Assembly: GCA_963693305.1 (NCBI GenBank)
Contig: OY855906.1
Span: forward strand, 10,043,602-10,107,601
Source of the DNA: Meandrina meandrites
Taxonomy: Eukaryota; Cnidaria; Anthozoa; Scleractinia; Meandrinidae
Length of the DNA: 64,000 nucleotides
Direction: 5' to 3'
Below the pieces are notes generated by a model, which was given only the letters and a program-made list of their open reading frames with translations, did no database searches and had not been told where the DNA came from. Positions 47,101 to 58,397 of this stretch are shown here, one piece after another; within the stretch, counting starts at the first letter, position 1; every line of letters begins with the position of its first letter. The translations under genes were made by a program, and so were the position numbers.

Positions 47101-50100
47101 AAGCAAGACACTTTACTCTCATTGTGTCACTCTCCACCCAGGTGTATAAATGGGTACCGGGTAATTTACTGCTGGGGTAACCCTGCGATGGACTAGCATC
47201 TCATCCAGGGGGGAGTAGAAATACTCATAGTCGCTTCATGCTACAGAAATGGGGATAGCTCCGGTCTGATGGGCCACTAGCCTCAAATACAGATTTTACT
47301 TCTAATCTATTGTTGCTTTCAAGTTGACTAGTTATTACCTTAAAGGCTTCACTTTCATTAGTTATCTTCATACCACTAAGAAGCCTGTTAAAAAAAATTT
47401 ACACATTAATAACTGTTAATCAGATCTGGAGGTGATGGTCAAAACTGATATCATAAATCAAGAAACCACTTCATTTCATTCCCAATCAGTGTTTGTCACT
47501 GAGGCAAGAAAAGAGATAGAAAAAAGGTAAATGAGAAAAATAAGGCATCTTGATACTCTTTTGACACTCTATTTTCAAGGAAAAGGTTCTGGTTACTTGC
47601 CAGAACCTTTTTCACACATAGATGGGAGATTGAACTTTGCATTTCAAAAATCTTTGGGTTTCTAGATGGGCAGGACACTGTGTCTGCAAACTCTCTAAAA
47701 AGCAATAGTCGTTAAACAAACATTACAGGTCTCTGAGCATACTCTATAATGCATACAATATAACGAAAACATGTCCTACAACAGGGGCCTTATAATCTTA
47801 AAAGTTCAGGGGCATAGCCAGGGGGTCCTTGGGTACCTGTGAGCCTGTCCCCCCTTTTTAAGTAAACAACATTCAAACCTTATAATTCGGTGGTGAAAAA
47901 GCGTGAATCCAAAGAATCAACATGCCATAAATCTTTTCTAGTGCTAGATGGTTACATACTCCATTTTCAGGACCGAACATCTTCCCATGACCATGTAAGT
48001 ACTCTGTGTGTGACATAGTGTGACCCCCCTTTGGAAAATCCTGGCTAGCCCCCTGAAGTTACATCTTTCTTTAATAGCTATAACTAAATATTAGCCCATG
48101 GTTTGTGAGGGTTTATTTACGGGGGATTTTTGCGTCTGAGATTTGGGGGCTTAATTTTCGGGCGGCTAATTTTCTGAATTTTATGGTGCTTAATATCTGA
48201 CCCTACTGATCAATACAGTCAACTCTTGCCTTGCGGACACCCTGCTATTACGGACACTCGCTATTACGGACAAAATTCAGATCCCCAGCTATAGAGGTTT
48301 GACTGGAAATGACTCCAGCTAATTATGGACTCTCGTTAATACGGACACTAAACGAAGTCCCAAGCGTGTCCGCTATAACGAGAGTTGACTGCATAACCAC
48401 AGTTTTTTTAAGCTACTTACTCTGCTTCGAACTGATTAGGTGTTATGATATCAGCCAATGGAATTAACTGATCTCTGTACACAGGCATCAACTCTTCAGG
48501 AACATACTGATACAAAAAAAAGCAAAAAAGTATTCAGTGAGTGGAGTAGTTAATGAAGGGAGTATGCAATCACTAGAGGTGTGGTCTGGGAGTACTCTAG
48601 CGAGAGGCATGGTGGCTTAATGGTCAGCAAGTTAAACTCCAGATCGAATCGTTGATGCTAGAGTGCTACATGGAGGTTTTGTGCTCTGTTCCTAGAAAAG
48701 ACAGTTAATTCATAGTGCGTAGCCTGCTTGCAGGCTATATAGTGCCTCTCTCTTAACCCAGGAACACAAATGTATAACAAGGAATTGCCAGGGCAACTTA
48801 ACAAAATTCTCCCAGGAAATGGAGGGTGGGGGAGTTACCATTACTCCTGATGGCTTTCTGCTATGGAAATCAGGATAAGCTCTGGCTTGGGATAAGCTGT
48901 AGTTTGGCCTGAGTGCAGACTATTACCCTTCACAAGTTTCTATTAACCTATTACAACATTATAAAATTAAATTCACTTTTATACAAATAATTGCAAAGTA
49001 CTTACAAATTTGCCTGCATCTCCCATGACAGGATCACAAACTTGAACAATAATGAAATGAAATTGTCAACTCAAATAGTTATTTAACAGGCATCCAGTGC
49101 TAATACTAAATATGAATTTACTATCTTATCCTGTATTTGCCACAAACAGTACTCAGCCATGAATAATTTCACTGTAGATTTGTTTGGGTATCTTAATATT
49201 ATTTAATCAGCTAGAAACAAAGTTCTGCTAACCCATCACAGTGTTACAATACACCAAGAATTTTCTGTCATGTCATTGATCACATGACATCCCTCTACCA
49301 GGCCAGACAATGATCTTTCAGACACAATCTCTGTGAAAGTGGGTGGCTGTGTAATTATTTTTCCCGAGTACAACCACCTGACCTCACTAAAATGCGCAAT
49401 TGATTATTACTCCAGGCAGGGCAACAGGCAGGATTTTAGTTGGATGTGTGCAAGTGCCGGAAGCATGAGCATCTATGGGGGGTCCGGGGGTATATTTTCC
49501 AGGGAAGTTTTGAAAAATAAAGTTGTTGAAGTCCACTTTTCCTGCATTCTGAGAGTCATTTTTACCCTCCCTCTCAGATTAAAGAGACCTTTGCGGCACA
49601 TGAGGGGGTGCAGATGCACCCATCGCACCCTGGGGTGCGGCTCTGGCAGGCACCCCAGGGTGGCCATGTTAAACTACAGTACACAGGGCATTACTATACA
49701 TACCAAACACTAACTTGGGATTAGCCTGTCTTAGTTGATGTACAACTTGCAGTACCTCCTCCAAAAATGATTTAGAACCTACATAACCTGGAAAAAAAGG
49801 CGTGGAATGAAAAACAGTCAGGATCAACAAAAAGGCACCAAAAATGTCTTCTTTTAAAGATGCCTTGTACATCATTTTAGTGGAGAGGTAATGAAGCAGG
49901 AAAGAACAGTTGAAATCACTTACAAGTCTGCACATGTACTGAGTGCTAACTAATTACATGATGAGTACTATACTATTAATAGAACTTAGTCAACAATAAA
50001 ATCAAGCAGTCAACACAACAGTTAATTACTTGTATAGGATGTTAAGATAAGTTGGAGTTGGCATAAAAATTTGGCTGGGTCCATGGCTTGTTTTACAAGA

Positions 50101-53100
50101 GAATAATATAAACCTGAGGGGGGGGGGGACCCTTTATAGTTTGACAGGGATGCTCACCTTACCTTTTAGGGGTTGTTTTGGTATTGCTTAGGGTGTTCTA
50201 GGTACCTTTTATGGGGCTCAAAAATAGTCCAATCCAGTATTCTGGGAAAGTAAATTTCCTGTCAGGCAAGTAACTTTTCATAGGTAAATGAAGAGTAGCA
50301 CTTTGTTTCAAGGTGAAATGTATAATAAATGATTATAAAAAAGTGCTCAGTTCAGTTCCAGATGAGACATTTCAGGAATAACCCCTTCATCACATTTACC
50401 ATGACTAATGAAGGAGTTATTCCCAAAATTAATTAATGTGATGAAGGGGTTATTCCCAAAATACCTTGTCTGGAACTGAGCTGAGCACTTTTTTAGAAAC
50501 ATTTTTTTTATACATTTCACAAGTAACTGTTCATGCTCACTTGCCAGATAAAAAAGGGTCCAGGCAAGTGGTATGCAAACTAAATTATAAGTTTTAAACT
50601 AGTAGTAATCAGCGATTAGGGGAGCGCGTTCGATCTAAGATGGATAGTCAGGTAGTAGCAAAAGAGCAAGATTGTCGGCATACTGTGCTTTTGAATATGC
50701 CTCAAATGGAGCGAAGAGCGGAATCTCATCACACAACATTTTGGAGGACAGATTGCATGACGAGGCAAAAGAACATCTGTGTGCAAAATAAATTGGAATG
50801 AGTCCTTTTTTTTTGAAGGGGTTTAACTGCAAAAGAAATTGTGACATTGCAGGAGTTCTTGGTATGTTAAAGCAGAATTTTTCTTTTCTTGCAAGCTATG
50901 TTATCGTATTAAATTTCGATGTTACAGAAAAAGCCATTCAAATGATGTACACTGTATCGGTAAATGATTAATGACCGGTCGGAAACATGATCCATCATCG
51001 CATAAGTCATAACAGTGATTGTTTACCAAAGGTCAAAAAGAACCTCAAATATAGCCTGCGCAGTAAGTAATGAACGGAGCAGCAAATTCTCATTGATATC
51101 GGAATAAATGTAAAACAAAGTGAAGTCGCTCCTGACAATTCATGGGACATTCACAAAGTAGAAACGTACAAAGTCACAAATGCATGGGCGATTAGCGTTC
51201 ATTTCTCTTACACTGCAGTATTCGTATAGAATAGAATTATCATGTACACGACAAATAATTATTTATTTCACTTGAAAAGTTATCTTTTGACACCAAACAA
51301 CTTTTAAAACTCCACGGACTTCTACAAATACTTTCACTTCCATTTGAAAATACAGGCACAACACGTCAACTTTTCGTTCATAGTCGATACATTCATAATA
51401 TTCAATATAATGATGTCCTCGTCGAAATGCCTAAAATTTCTGCGCATAAGAATATATCCGCACAAATTCAAAGAAGTGATAAAACAATTTTGATCCTTAT
51501 TTTACCTACTCTCTTCACGTGAAATGCTACAACTTGTAATTGTAGCTAATTTTGTGAAACGTATAATTTGCATGTAAACACGCTGGTTTACCTTGCCTAT
51601 AAAACTAATTTTGTGAAACATATTGCACGTAAACACGCTGACCAGTTTACCTTGCCTATAAAACAACATATCAACTTACTCGATTTGCACACCTTTTACG
51701 ATCTTCGGTGGCTGACTAAAACTCTTCTTTCCTGGATTATAACCCTGTAATGCTTTAACTTCGCGCACACTCTTCGAGCGAAAAAATGTTTCCCGCGATC
51801 GCATCGTACCAGCTTCCCGGCCGAGACATGCCCTTGCAAAATTTAAGCGGGGGGCACATTTTTGTAACCTTACAGGAATGTGGAATTTTCCTGCCTATAA
51901 CCGTGCACAGGGCACCAGCTATCAAAAACCACAGGCCAAAATTAGGTTTGCGTTCTCCTTCTTCAGTCATTAGCAACAGTCTATAATCATGGTACTTCTA
52001 AGGGATACAAATGAATTTGAATTATGAAATGGATTCTGATACCTTTTACAAGTGTTTTTTTTAAAAAAAAAAAACCAACAAGGAACTCTGCAACTCATAA
52101 GGATATGGGATTTGATATCGTACAGTACTCAGAGTTTTGATCTTTTTATATAATAAATTATCATGCAGCCTTGCAGCAACTAGTATATTTTAAACTTCAG
52201 AGTTTAACTACTTCTACTCCAAGTTCTTAAAGCTGGTTCACACTTGCAAGATAAGAATAAGCATAAACGTAAGAAACAGCACGCAAGAGGATGTTCACAC
52301 TTGTAGTAAGCACAAGCGCAAGTCAACATGTGCTTTAGAAATATTTCTGATGAACATTGCATGATAACAATCACATCAATGCCAAATCTTGTGCTTGTGC
52401 TTATTTCACGCTGGTTCTCACTTATGAAATAAGCATAACACAAGTGAAATACCGGTAAGCATAAATGGAAGCAAAAGAAAAAGGAGTTGTTTCTTTTACC
52501 TGTGCTTATGCGTGTGCCAAAAACCCATAAAGGCTGAAACGTGTAACTCGCTATGATTCGTATTGGACAAAGCGTTTGCACATTTGTTTCCATTAAGTAC
52601 CATATGGAAAATCACAACAACAAAAAAAACAATCAAAATTGCAAAATTTGGATTAAATTCACAGCTTGCACTAAATGGCATAATCTTGTATTTGAACAAG
52701 CTTGGTTGAATTAAGTTAAATTTGGTTAAATTCTTTCATTTCATTGTCATTCGGTAGTCTGGAAAACTAGAAGTTCACTTGGATATGTTGTGGTTCAATT
52801 TTATGCTTGGTTCAAATTTTATTTTCCTTTGTTTCTGGATATGGTAATGTATGATAATGAGTAAAAAACAAAGGAAAATAAAATTTGAACCAAGCATAAA
52901 ATTGAGCACAACAGATACACTTAACGAGTTTCTTATGTTTCTGCAAGTAATGCACGGCATTTAAGTTGTAATTCAAGTAATTAAAACCAAAAATTCAAGT
53001 AGCAAAACTGAAAATTTTATTGCGTGTCATTACGTGTATAAAGCACTCGTGTACAAACTCTTCATGTTTCCAAATATGGTACTTGGCAAAACTGAATATT

Positions 53101-55485
53101 CAAACGCCGTGAGCACATGTTACACGTTTCAGCACCTTATAAGTTTCTGTGTGTGCTTAATTCACTTCAGTGCACACTAGCAGTTTCTTGTGCTTATGCT
53201 TATGCTTGCACTTGTGCTTATCTGATTATCTCACAAGTATGAACCAGGCTGTACTCTTTTGCCAACCATCTAAGATATTTATACCTGTTAGAAGATGAGA
53301 GAAGTGGTGCAATTTATTGAGCTTGAGTCCTTCAAACAAGACTTTCAGTTCATTAGCATCCAAAACTTGGCCTTTAACATGTTCATATCCTGAGACAAGA
53401 GAACATATTTTACCACAATAGCTGCAATAATAGTCGGACACCAGAAGGAAAACAGAAACGAGGGAGACAAAAAACAATATGGCACAGAACAGAAGATGAT
53501 GAGCTCCTACATCACAATCTGATCTGGAGCTCGATCAAAAGGAAAGCAAAAGACTGATCAGAATGGAGGAGCCTTGTTACTGCCCTTTGTGCCAGCCAAC
53601 GCGATTGGGATGAGTGAGTTAGTGATGACTAATAGTTGCCGAGTATTTCAGTGTTCTCTCCCAGACCATTAAAGGCACGTGGTTCAACTGATATGAATCA
53701 AGGAAAAAATGGTACTGCCTAGTTTGAAACTTTTGGCACACAATTCAAATTTTCTGGATGGCAGGCAGTGCTGCAAAGTTTCAATCAAAAGTTTACAGAA
53801 GCCATAATGCACTTCAATAATCGTTCAATTAATGGATTTGAGATCCTGGGGTCATGTTTGAGCCTGGTCATTGCTGTTCTTGGGTTATGTCAAAACTTAC
53901 ATGTATACACCTAATTGCAATAACGGTGTCATATTAAAAAGAAAAATGAAAAATGCCAAATAAGAATTAATTAGCTTAATTATCATAGCTGGCAAAATTT
54001 ACAAGAACTCACGAGTTTATATAAGTACAAATATTAATTGTGTTATTGATTTATGTTTATTTTGAGGCGTTTCGAGCCAGTTTCTTTGGACGAATTTCAA
54101 ACATCGTTATCATGCATAATTAATTCCTATTTGCCTTTTTTCTTTTGCTTTTTTTATGACAACGTTATTGCAATTAGGTGTATGTTGTGGTTTAAATTTG
54201 TTTTTGGTTTGATATTTTTCAAACAAGTTATATTTAAATTTTTCATTGTCTCATATTTATTATCATAATCTGAAACAGAGGGAAATAAAAATCAAACTGG
54301 TTAAAAAAAAAAAAAAAAACTAATGCTCTTTTTGCCACAGTTATTATCCTGGATTTTTTCAAATTTAAGCACTGATACATCAAAATGAGTAGAAAGCAAA
54401 AAGTTCTAGTCAAACAAACCAGTATGGTTAGAGAGTTGCACTGAATTGATTGTGTCAACATCAAATCCAAGAACCTACAAATAACAACAAGTAAAGAAAG
54501 TGTTCTCAGTCTTGAAATATCAATTCTCATTACTGATTAGTTAACTTCTTTTAATCTAAGTTGTGAGAATATGCTGATACAGTCTTCCACCTTTTGGACA
54601 AAAAACCCCAAGGCTTATTTATACTGAAACACTATTAGCAGGAATTGAGATGGCATCATGCCAACTTATTCTGAGTCAAAGACACGAGATTATTATTTGA
54701 GGAGTGAGTGTTTTTCGAAGATGACTCGACAAGTCCCTTAAAATCAATGAATTCTGGGGAAATGCAGTCACATACTTTAAGTTTCTTGCACTTTCTAATA
54801 TTTACATATATTTTTAGAAGGTTTGTTATTGCCCAAATCTTTCAGCCGGGCATGAGAAATTGGTCCACAGACAATTGAAGTCTTTGCTGCTGGCAAAAGA
54901 ATAACACCAAAGACAGGGGTGTAGCCAGGGTGGGTCCTGGGCTACCCATGACCTCCCCCCCTCCCCCCCCCCCCCCCCCCCACCTCCTCCCCCTTTTTGA
55001 GATAACTTTCAGGTAAACAACATACAAACCGTTTAATTCTTAAAATGTAATACCATCTATGCGAGATGCAGGGTTGCAGAAAATTATTTCAGTGGATAAA
55101 AGAACCAGATATATAACAAATGTGCTGTTTTGCTTTTCTTTTGTTATTTAATGAGATGCAAATGAGCATGAGCTGTCTTTCAGCAATCCTGCTAAGGCTC
55201 CCCCGCCCCCAGCCATACTTCTCTCCTCTCGCAGATCAGAATTGTGGAGGAATAAGTCAGTACCCACGGCAAGGATATATATAACTTGTTCTTCCGACGA
55301 TCAGTTGCTTGTGAGCATGATGTTAGCTTATAAACATGAGTATTAAGCTCATATGTAGCGCATTAACTGTTCGATGAAGAATTATCATTTACCTGAAGAG
55401 GAAAAGTTGCCGAGTCGTTTCCAACATAACCCGATACAACGTGACTTTGAATAGATAGTACTCTACACAACGTGGTCTCCTCCAT
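44148..55485 (-). CDS. PDXK: Pyridoxal kinase
   Basis: Cytosolic ribokinase-superfamily enzyme phosphorylating pyridoxal, pyridoxine and pyridoxamine with ATP (vitamin B6 salvage). Ten exons on the minus strand: 55485-55393, 54474-54420, 53389-53285, 49787-49704, 49040-49006, 48506-48421, 47384-47339, 46586-46484, 45453-45268, 44266-44148. All are GT-AG with closing phases, giving 303 aa (human 312). Visible: [16 protein letters not shown] at the N-terminus; [24 protein letters not shown] at about 114-120; [23 protein letters not shown]; and GTGDLF at 221-226 with catalytic Asp224. The ERIRMDIRKVDA-type block reads [13 protein letters not shown]. Intron 3 (3.5 kb) is full of repeats. No missing active-site residue was noticed. 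Confidence 0.93.
44857..45095. repeat. Inverted-repeat element in PDXK intron 9
   Basis: AATAACACGCGAACTCT and GCTGCCGTCAATC at the left pair with GATTGACGGCAGC and AGAGTTCGCGTGTTATT at the right. The right arm lacks about 25 bp between the two blocks. An open minus-strand frame (79 aa, 45149-44910) overlaps it and is probably non-coding. Confidence 0.6.
47009..47300 (+). mobile_element. tRNA-derived SINE (best copy)
   Basis: Head with A-box-like TGGCCTAATGGTTAGTGC and B-box-like CCGGGTTTGGACC, then TTGTGTTCTTAAGCAAGACA, GGTGTATAAATGGGTACC, CTGCGATGGACTAGCATC and a tail near CAGATTTTACTTC. It lies in PDXK intron 7. A true tRNA is excluded by the degenerate B box and the lack of an acceptor stem. 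Confidence 0.78.
48216..48391. mobile_element. pogo-like MITE
   Basis: Inverted ends CAGTCAACTCTTGCC and GAGAGTTGACTG, internal repeats of TATTACGGACA in both orientations, 176 bp. Same family as 17080-17252. The left flank is TA, the right flank is imperfect. It lies in PDXK intron 6. Confidence 0.7.
48600..48925 (+). mobile_element. Degenerate SINE
   Basis: A SINE-like head (GGCATGGTGGCTTAATGGTC) and tail (GGAGTTACCATTACTCCTGA, CTGCTATGGAAATCAGGATA) of the same family with many changes, in PDXK intron 5 next to the pogo-like MITE. Confidence 0.5.
49430..49660 (+). repeat. Dispersed repeat copy 2
   Basis: Same-orientation relative of 16385-16600: AAGTTGTTGAAGTCCACTTT and CTGCATTCTGAGAGTCATTT are the clearest shared blocks. 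It lies in PDXK intron 4. Confidence 0.6.
50313..50522. repeat. Inverted-repeat element in PDXK intron 3
   Basis: Long, nearly complete foldback. GTGAAATGTATAATAAATGA and AAGTGCTCAGTTCAGTTCCA at the left pair with TGGAACTGAGCTGAGCACTT and TATACATTTCAC at the right. An internal direct repeat GAAGG(A/G)GTTATTCCCAAAAT occurs twice. Confidence 0.7.
52231..53250. mobile_element. Non-autonomous DNA transposon, AGCCTGGTTCA ends
   Basis: Terminal inverted repeats AGCTGGTTCACACTTGCAAG and the complement of TATGAACCAGGCT bound 1,020 bp. Subterminal clusters of AAGCATAAGCACAAG-type hexamer repeats occur in opposite orientations at the two ends, a pattern typical of hAT-like transposase sites. No transposase frame and no clear target duplication. 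It lies in PDXK intron 3. Confidence 0.6.
52795..52905. repeat. Perfect 40-bp hairpin nested in the element
   Basis: TCAATTTTATGCTTGGTTCA... (52795-52834) is followed, after about 32 bp, by an exact reverse complement ending at about 52905. The arms show no mismatch by eye. Confidence 0.8.
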
Positions 55486-56880
55486 TTTGATCTCACAAAT
55501 ATAGATACCTGTACAATACCTTTGTTGATAAAACACCCGGCATCAAAGAACACAAAAGAAGCTCCACATAAAAATCCCGCGTACAACATGTGGCTTGGTA
55601 ACCTCGCAATCAGAAGTCCACATTGGCACTTGGGGAGAGGAGGGCGGAACGTTCTTGCCGGGGTAGGGGTAACATATAATTACACCCTGCCCCGGGTCAC
55701 GATATAACTTCAACGCGCAATGTGATTGGCTGTAAATAATTCACCGTAGCCAGAAGCCTATCAGGCTGGAAGCCTATAAAAGCTTCTGATAACTCTGTGG
55801 AAACATAAATTATCTCTACAACCTCGTTACCATGGAGGACAAGATTTATACTTAAATGGATACATGATGAAAACCAAGTGTGTGAAAGCTTTTGAGCAGT
55901 ACTTTCATGTGGTCCCTTGTACAAGAAAGTACTAACGTTTTCCTCTTGGAAGTGATGACCGGCTTATATTCTAGAGTAGTGTACACTTTGTGGTTTAAAG
56001 GCAGTGAAGATAATCAACTCACAATACAACAACAGGTACAAGTAATACACAAAGTGCTTGTTATTACCTCATATGCTATTGTCAGATGACTGTGGCTATT
56101 GTAGTCCATTAGAGTATTTTAAAGCCCTATTTTTGTAGTTTACAGTATGGAGTTCAGTACTCAGCCGGGTCCAGTCCAGTTTCGCTGTGGCTGGCGCCCC
56201 CGCTGTTTGCCGATCGCGGCTTCGTCGCCTACCGCTCGTCGATTTCTCAGCAAAAGAGAGACTGCTCGCAGTCTAAGTTCTCGGCGACTTTATATTCAAA
56301 ATGTTTTTTTCTGTGACACAAATGAATTTTAAAAACAAAGTTTTTTTCCCAAAGACAGACTGGTTCCTGTATTTAGGTAGGTAGGTAGGTACTTTATTTA
56401 AACACATATTTCGTTATCTTGAATCTTGTACCTTCCACTTACTGCAGCTGAGGGCGTAAACACGTTGAGTTGAAATGAAGCTAGGTGAATTAGTTTTTTC
56501 GAAAACTTGTTGTTTACGGCTCCTTAAAATTCATGGTTTTGCTTAAAATCGTATGTCCGTGCACAATGATCAAGCTTTCTTTTGAAGTAAACGTTTTGTT
56601 ACACGGTTGTATTTTTTCGGCCAAAATTCGAATTTTTCGTGTTTGCCTATTCTCGGCCACACTGCTCTCTGTCACCAAGATTAAAAAAACGTTTATCTGC
56701 TGTGGCAAGAATACAAGTACTAAATGATAAACTTGATGAAGTACTAAATTAATGAAGCACTAAATGATAAATAATTTGTCAGGATAAGCTTAATTTACAA
56801 TTTTGAATGTGAGAATAATAATTTTAGTCTTTTGTCTTTATTCCCTCCATGTATTACTTGCATTACTGTATTCCAATTTT
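55486..56880. other. Intergenic: PDXK promoter side to the retrotransposon
   Basis: Contains the PDXK 5' flank, including an inverted CCAAT box (ATTGG near 55725), and an AGGT microsatellite near 56374-56391. No exon was recognised. Open frames at 55892-56089, 56147-56332 and 56533-56727 show no family similarity. Confidence 0.55.
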
Positions 56881-57012
56881 ATTTATTTCCTAAACTGCGT
56901 ACCGAAAATAACTTATTTATGCTCTAAACTCTGTAATGATGAAACACACAAGCAAATAGACAATAAATGAATTTATTGTATTGGAGGAATAGGTCGAGCA
57001 GTGCCATAATAC
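56881..57012 (+). repeat. Split direct repeat A1 (terminal)
   Basis: 132 bp starting ATTTATTTCCTAAACTGCGT, identical to A2. It marks the 3' end of the element in coding orientation. Confidence 0.9.
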
Positions 57013-57106
57013 GACCTGTACAAAACACAACTTACATAATACAGAAGAATAAATGGTAGCAAAATACAAAATGAGTCTAAACTGACTCTTACAAAAACTG
57101 AATTAA

Positions 57107-58324
57107 TTAAATTCCAATGTGCAAAGGAACATAAAGACGTGAATCGACCTTATCGCGAACATAGCCGTCTTTAGCTGAATCTGATTTCCACCTTCCGTGA
57201 ACTTTGAAAAGGCGATCAGGAACATTCAGATTTGCAGCGGAAGTAGCTCCTCCGGACCTGAAGCTGTGATTACTAAACTTAGAGGGGTCTAACCCAATAG
57301 CTAACAACTTCTCCTTAAGAATTTCTCCCGCTCTGCTAGCGGTGAGGGGCTTGGAAGACAAAACATTGCACTTCAAGTTCTTGTCGTACCGTAAGGATCT
57401 GAAAATGAAATTCTGAGAAAACAAAGGAATCCTTGCAGCTTCTAAGTACTTAATAAGGTAAGTATAAGGACAAGTACAATTACTAGTCTTAGCAATATAA
57501 ACCCAGGAACCATCTCTGTACTTATCAGTCTTGCTGACTTCAACAAAAATCTTATGATAAAGATCTTCAGTAACGATGTTAGATCTCCTAATGCTTAAAA
57601 GCTCGGAAATGCGGAAAAAACCAGCATATGCAAGTAAACACATACAGACAAACCTGATATCAAGTAAATTACTACTCTCCCCATACTGCTGGAAAATTAA
57701 GCCAAGGATCTCTGGGGTAATGGGCTCCGCCTTCCTGACAGGTTTACGAGGAAGGCGACTGGAAGCCTCAACAATAGACTTGACAAGAAACTTGTCGCAC
57801 GGATTGCAATTTTCAAAACCTGCTAACTTATGCACCCAGTTAATAGCATAAAAAACACTGTGAATTGTAGAGCTACCTAGTGAATTCTCAAGTAAATGAT
57901 GCAAATACAAGGAAACTGTGATTGAAGTAGCTGGGAGAAAAGAAACCTCCCCAGTGCTATGCAAGCACCACGCTTTAAACTTACAAAACGATCTACAATA
58001 ATTAATAACTGTGTTATCAGCTCGAGAATTGAAGGCAGAGAGCCAAAGCTTCTCACAAAGTGGAACGCCAAACGTCCGACTGGCAGCTGCTTTAACATCT
58101 GAAGCAAAAAATAGAGAAAATGAAATGACAAAAAATGACCAAACCAAAAATATAACTGAATAAATAAAAACACGCGGTGTCCAAGTGGTCCCAAAAACAC
58201 AGCAAAATATCGCCACTAAGGGCCCAAGTGGTCCCTGCATAATGAAAAAGACCAAGTGGTCCACAAAAAGGGATCCAAGTGCATCCCACGATACTCGGAT
58301 ACCATGTGGTATGAGCGTAAACAC
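57107..58324 (-). CDS. Tyrosine recombinase of the retrotransposon
   Basis: Integrase of the circular DNA intermediate. The 405-codon frame contains the catalytic set of the tyrosine recombinase family: Arg in YAGFFRISELLSI, H-x-x-R in NHSFRSGGAT, His/Trp in VHGRWKSDS, and the nucleophile Tyr in KDGYVRD. Similarity begins at about DVKAAASRTFG. The residues before that look unstructured and contain repeated GPLG/TTW pieces. A strong acceptor (TTTTTTGCTTCAG) ends at 58099, so the true exon probably starts at 58098 and is spliced to the RT frame upstream, removing about 250-300 bp. The frame is intact to its stop. Confidence 0.85.
   Translation of the reverse strand: MFTLIPHGIRVSWDALGSLFVDHLVFFIMQGPLGPLVAIFCCVFGTTWTPRVFIYSVIFLVWSFFVISFSLFFASDVKAAASRTFGVPLCEKLWLSAFNSRADNTVINYCRSFCKFKAWCLHSTGEVSFLPATSITVSLYLHHLLENSLGSSTIHSVFYAINWVHKLAGFENCNPCDKFLVKSIVEASSRLPRKPVRKAEPITPEILGLIFQQYGESSNLLDIRFVCMCLLAYAGFFRISELLSIRRSNIVTEDLYHKIFVEVSKTDKYRDGSWVYIAKTSNCTCPYTYLIKYLEAARIPLFSQNFIFRSLRYDKNLKCNVLSSKPLTASRAGEILKEKLLAIGLDPSKFSNHSFRSGGATSAANLNVPDRLFKVHGRWKSDSAKDGYVRDKVDSRLYVPLHIGI
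58181..58290. repeat. Four CCAAGTGGTCC motifs in the RT-recombinase spacer
   Basis: CCAAGTGGTCC or near copies start at about 58181, 58224, 58252 and 58274, spaced 22-43 bp, within the presumed intron. The 11-mer is almost palindromic. Confidence 0.55.
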
Positions 58325-58362
58325 TCAACAAACTGCAGAGGAAACCCTCAACAGATGTGAAA

Positions 58363-58379
58363 GGGGGGGGGGGGGGGGG
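58363..58379 (+). repeat. Poly-G tract (17 G)
   Basis: Homopolymer just downstream of the RT-RNase H stop in coding orientation (poly-C on the coding strand). It probably lies inside the spacer or intron. Its length in the assembly may be unreliable. Confidence 0.85.
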
Positions 58380-58397
58380 CGTTAACGTAAGGCCTCT

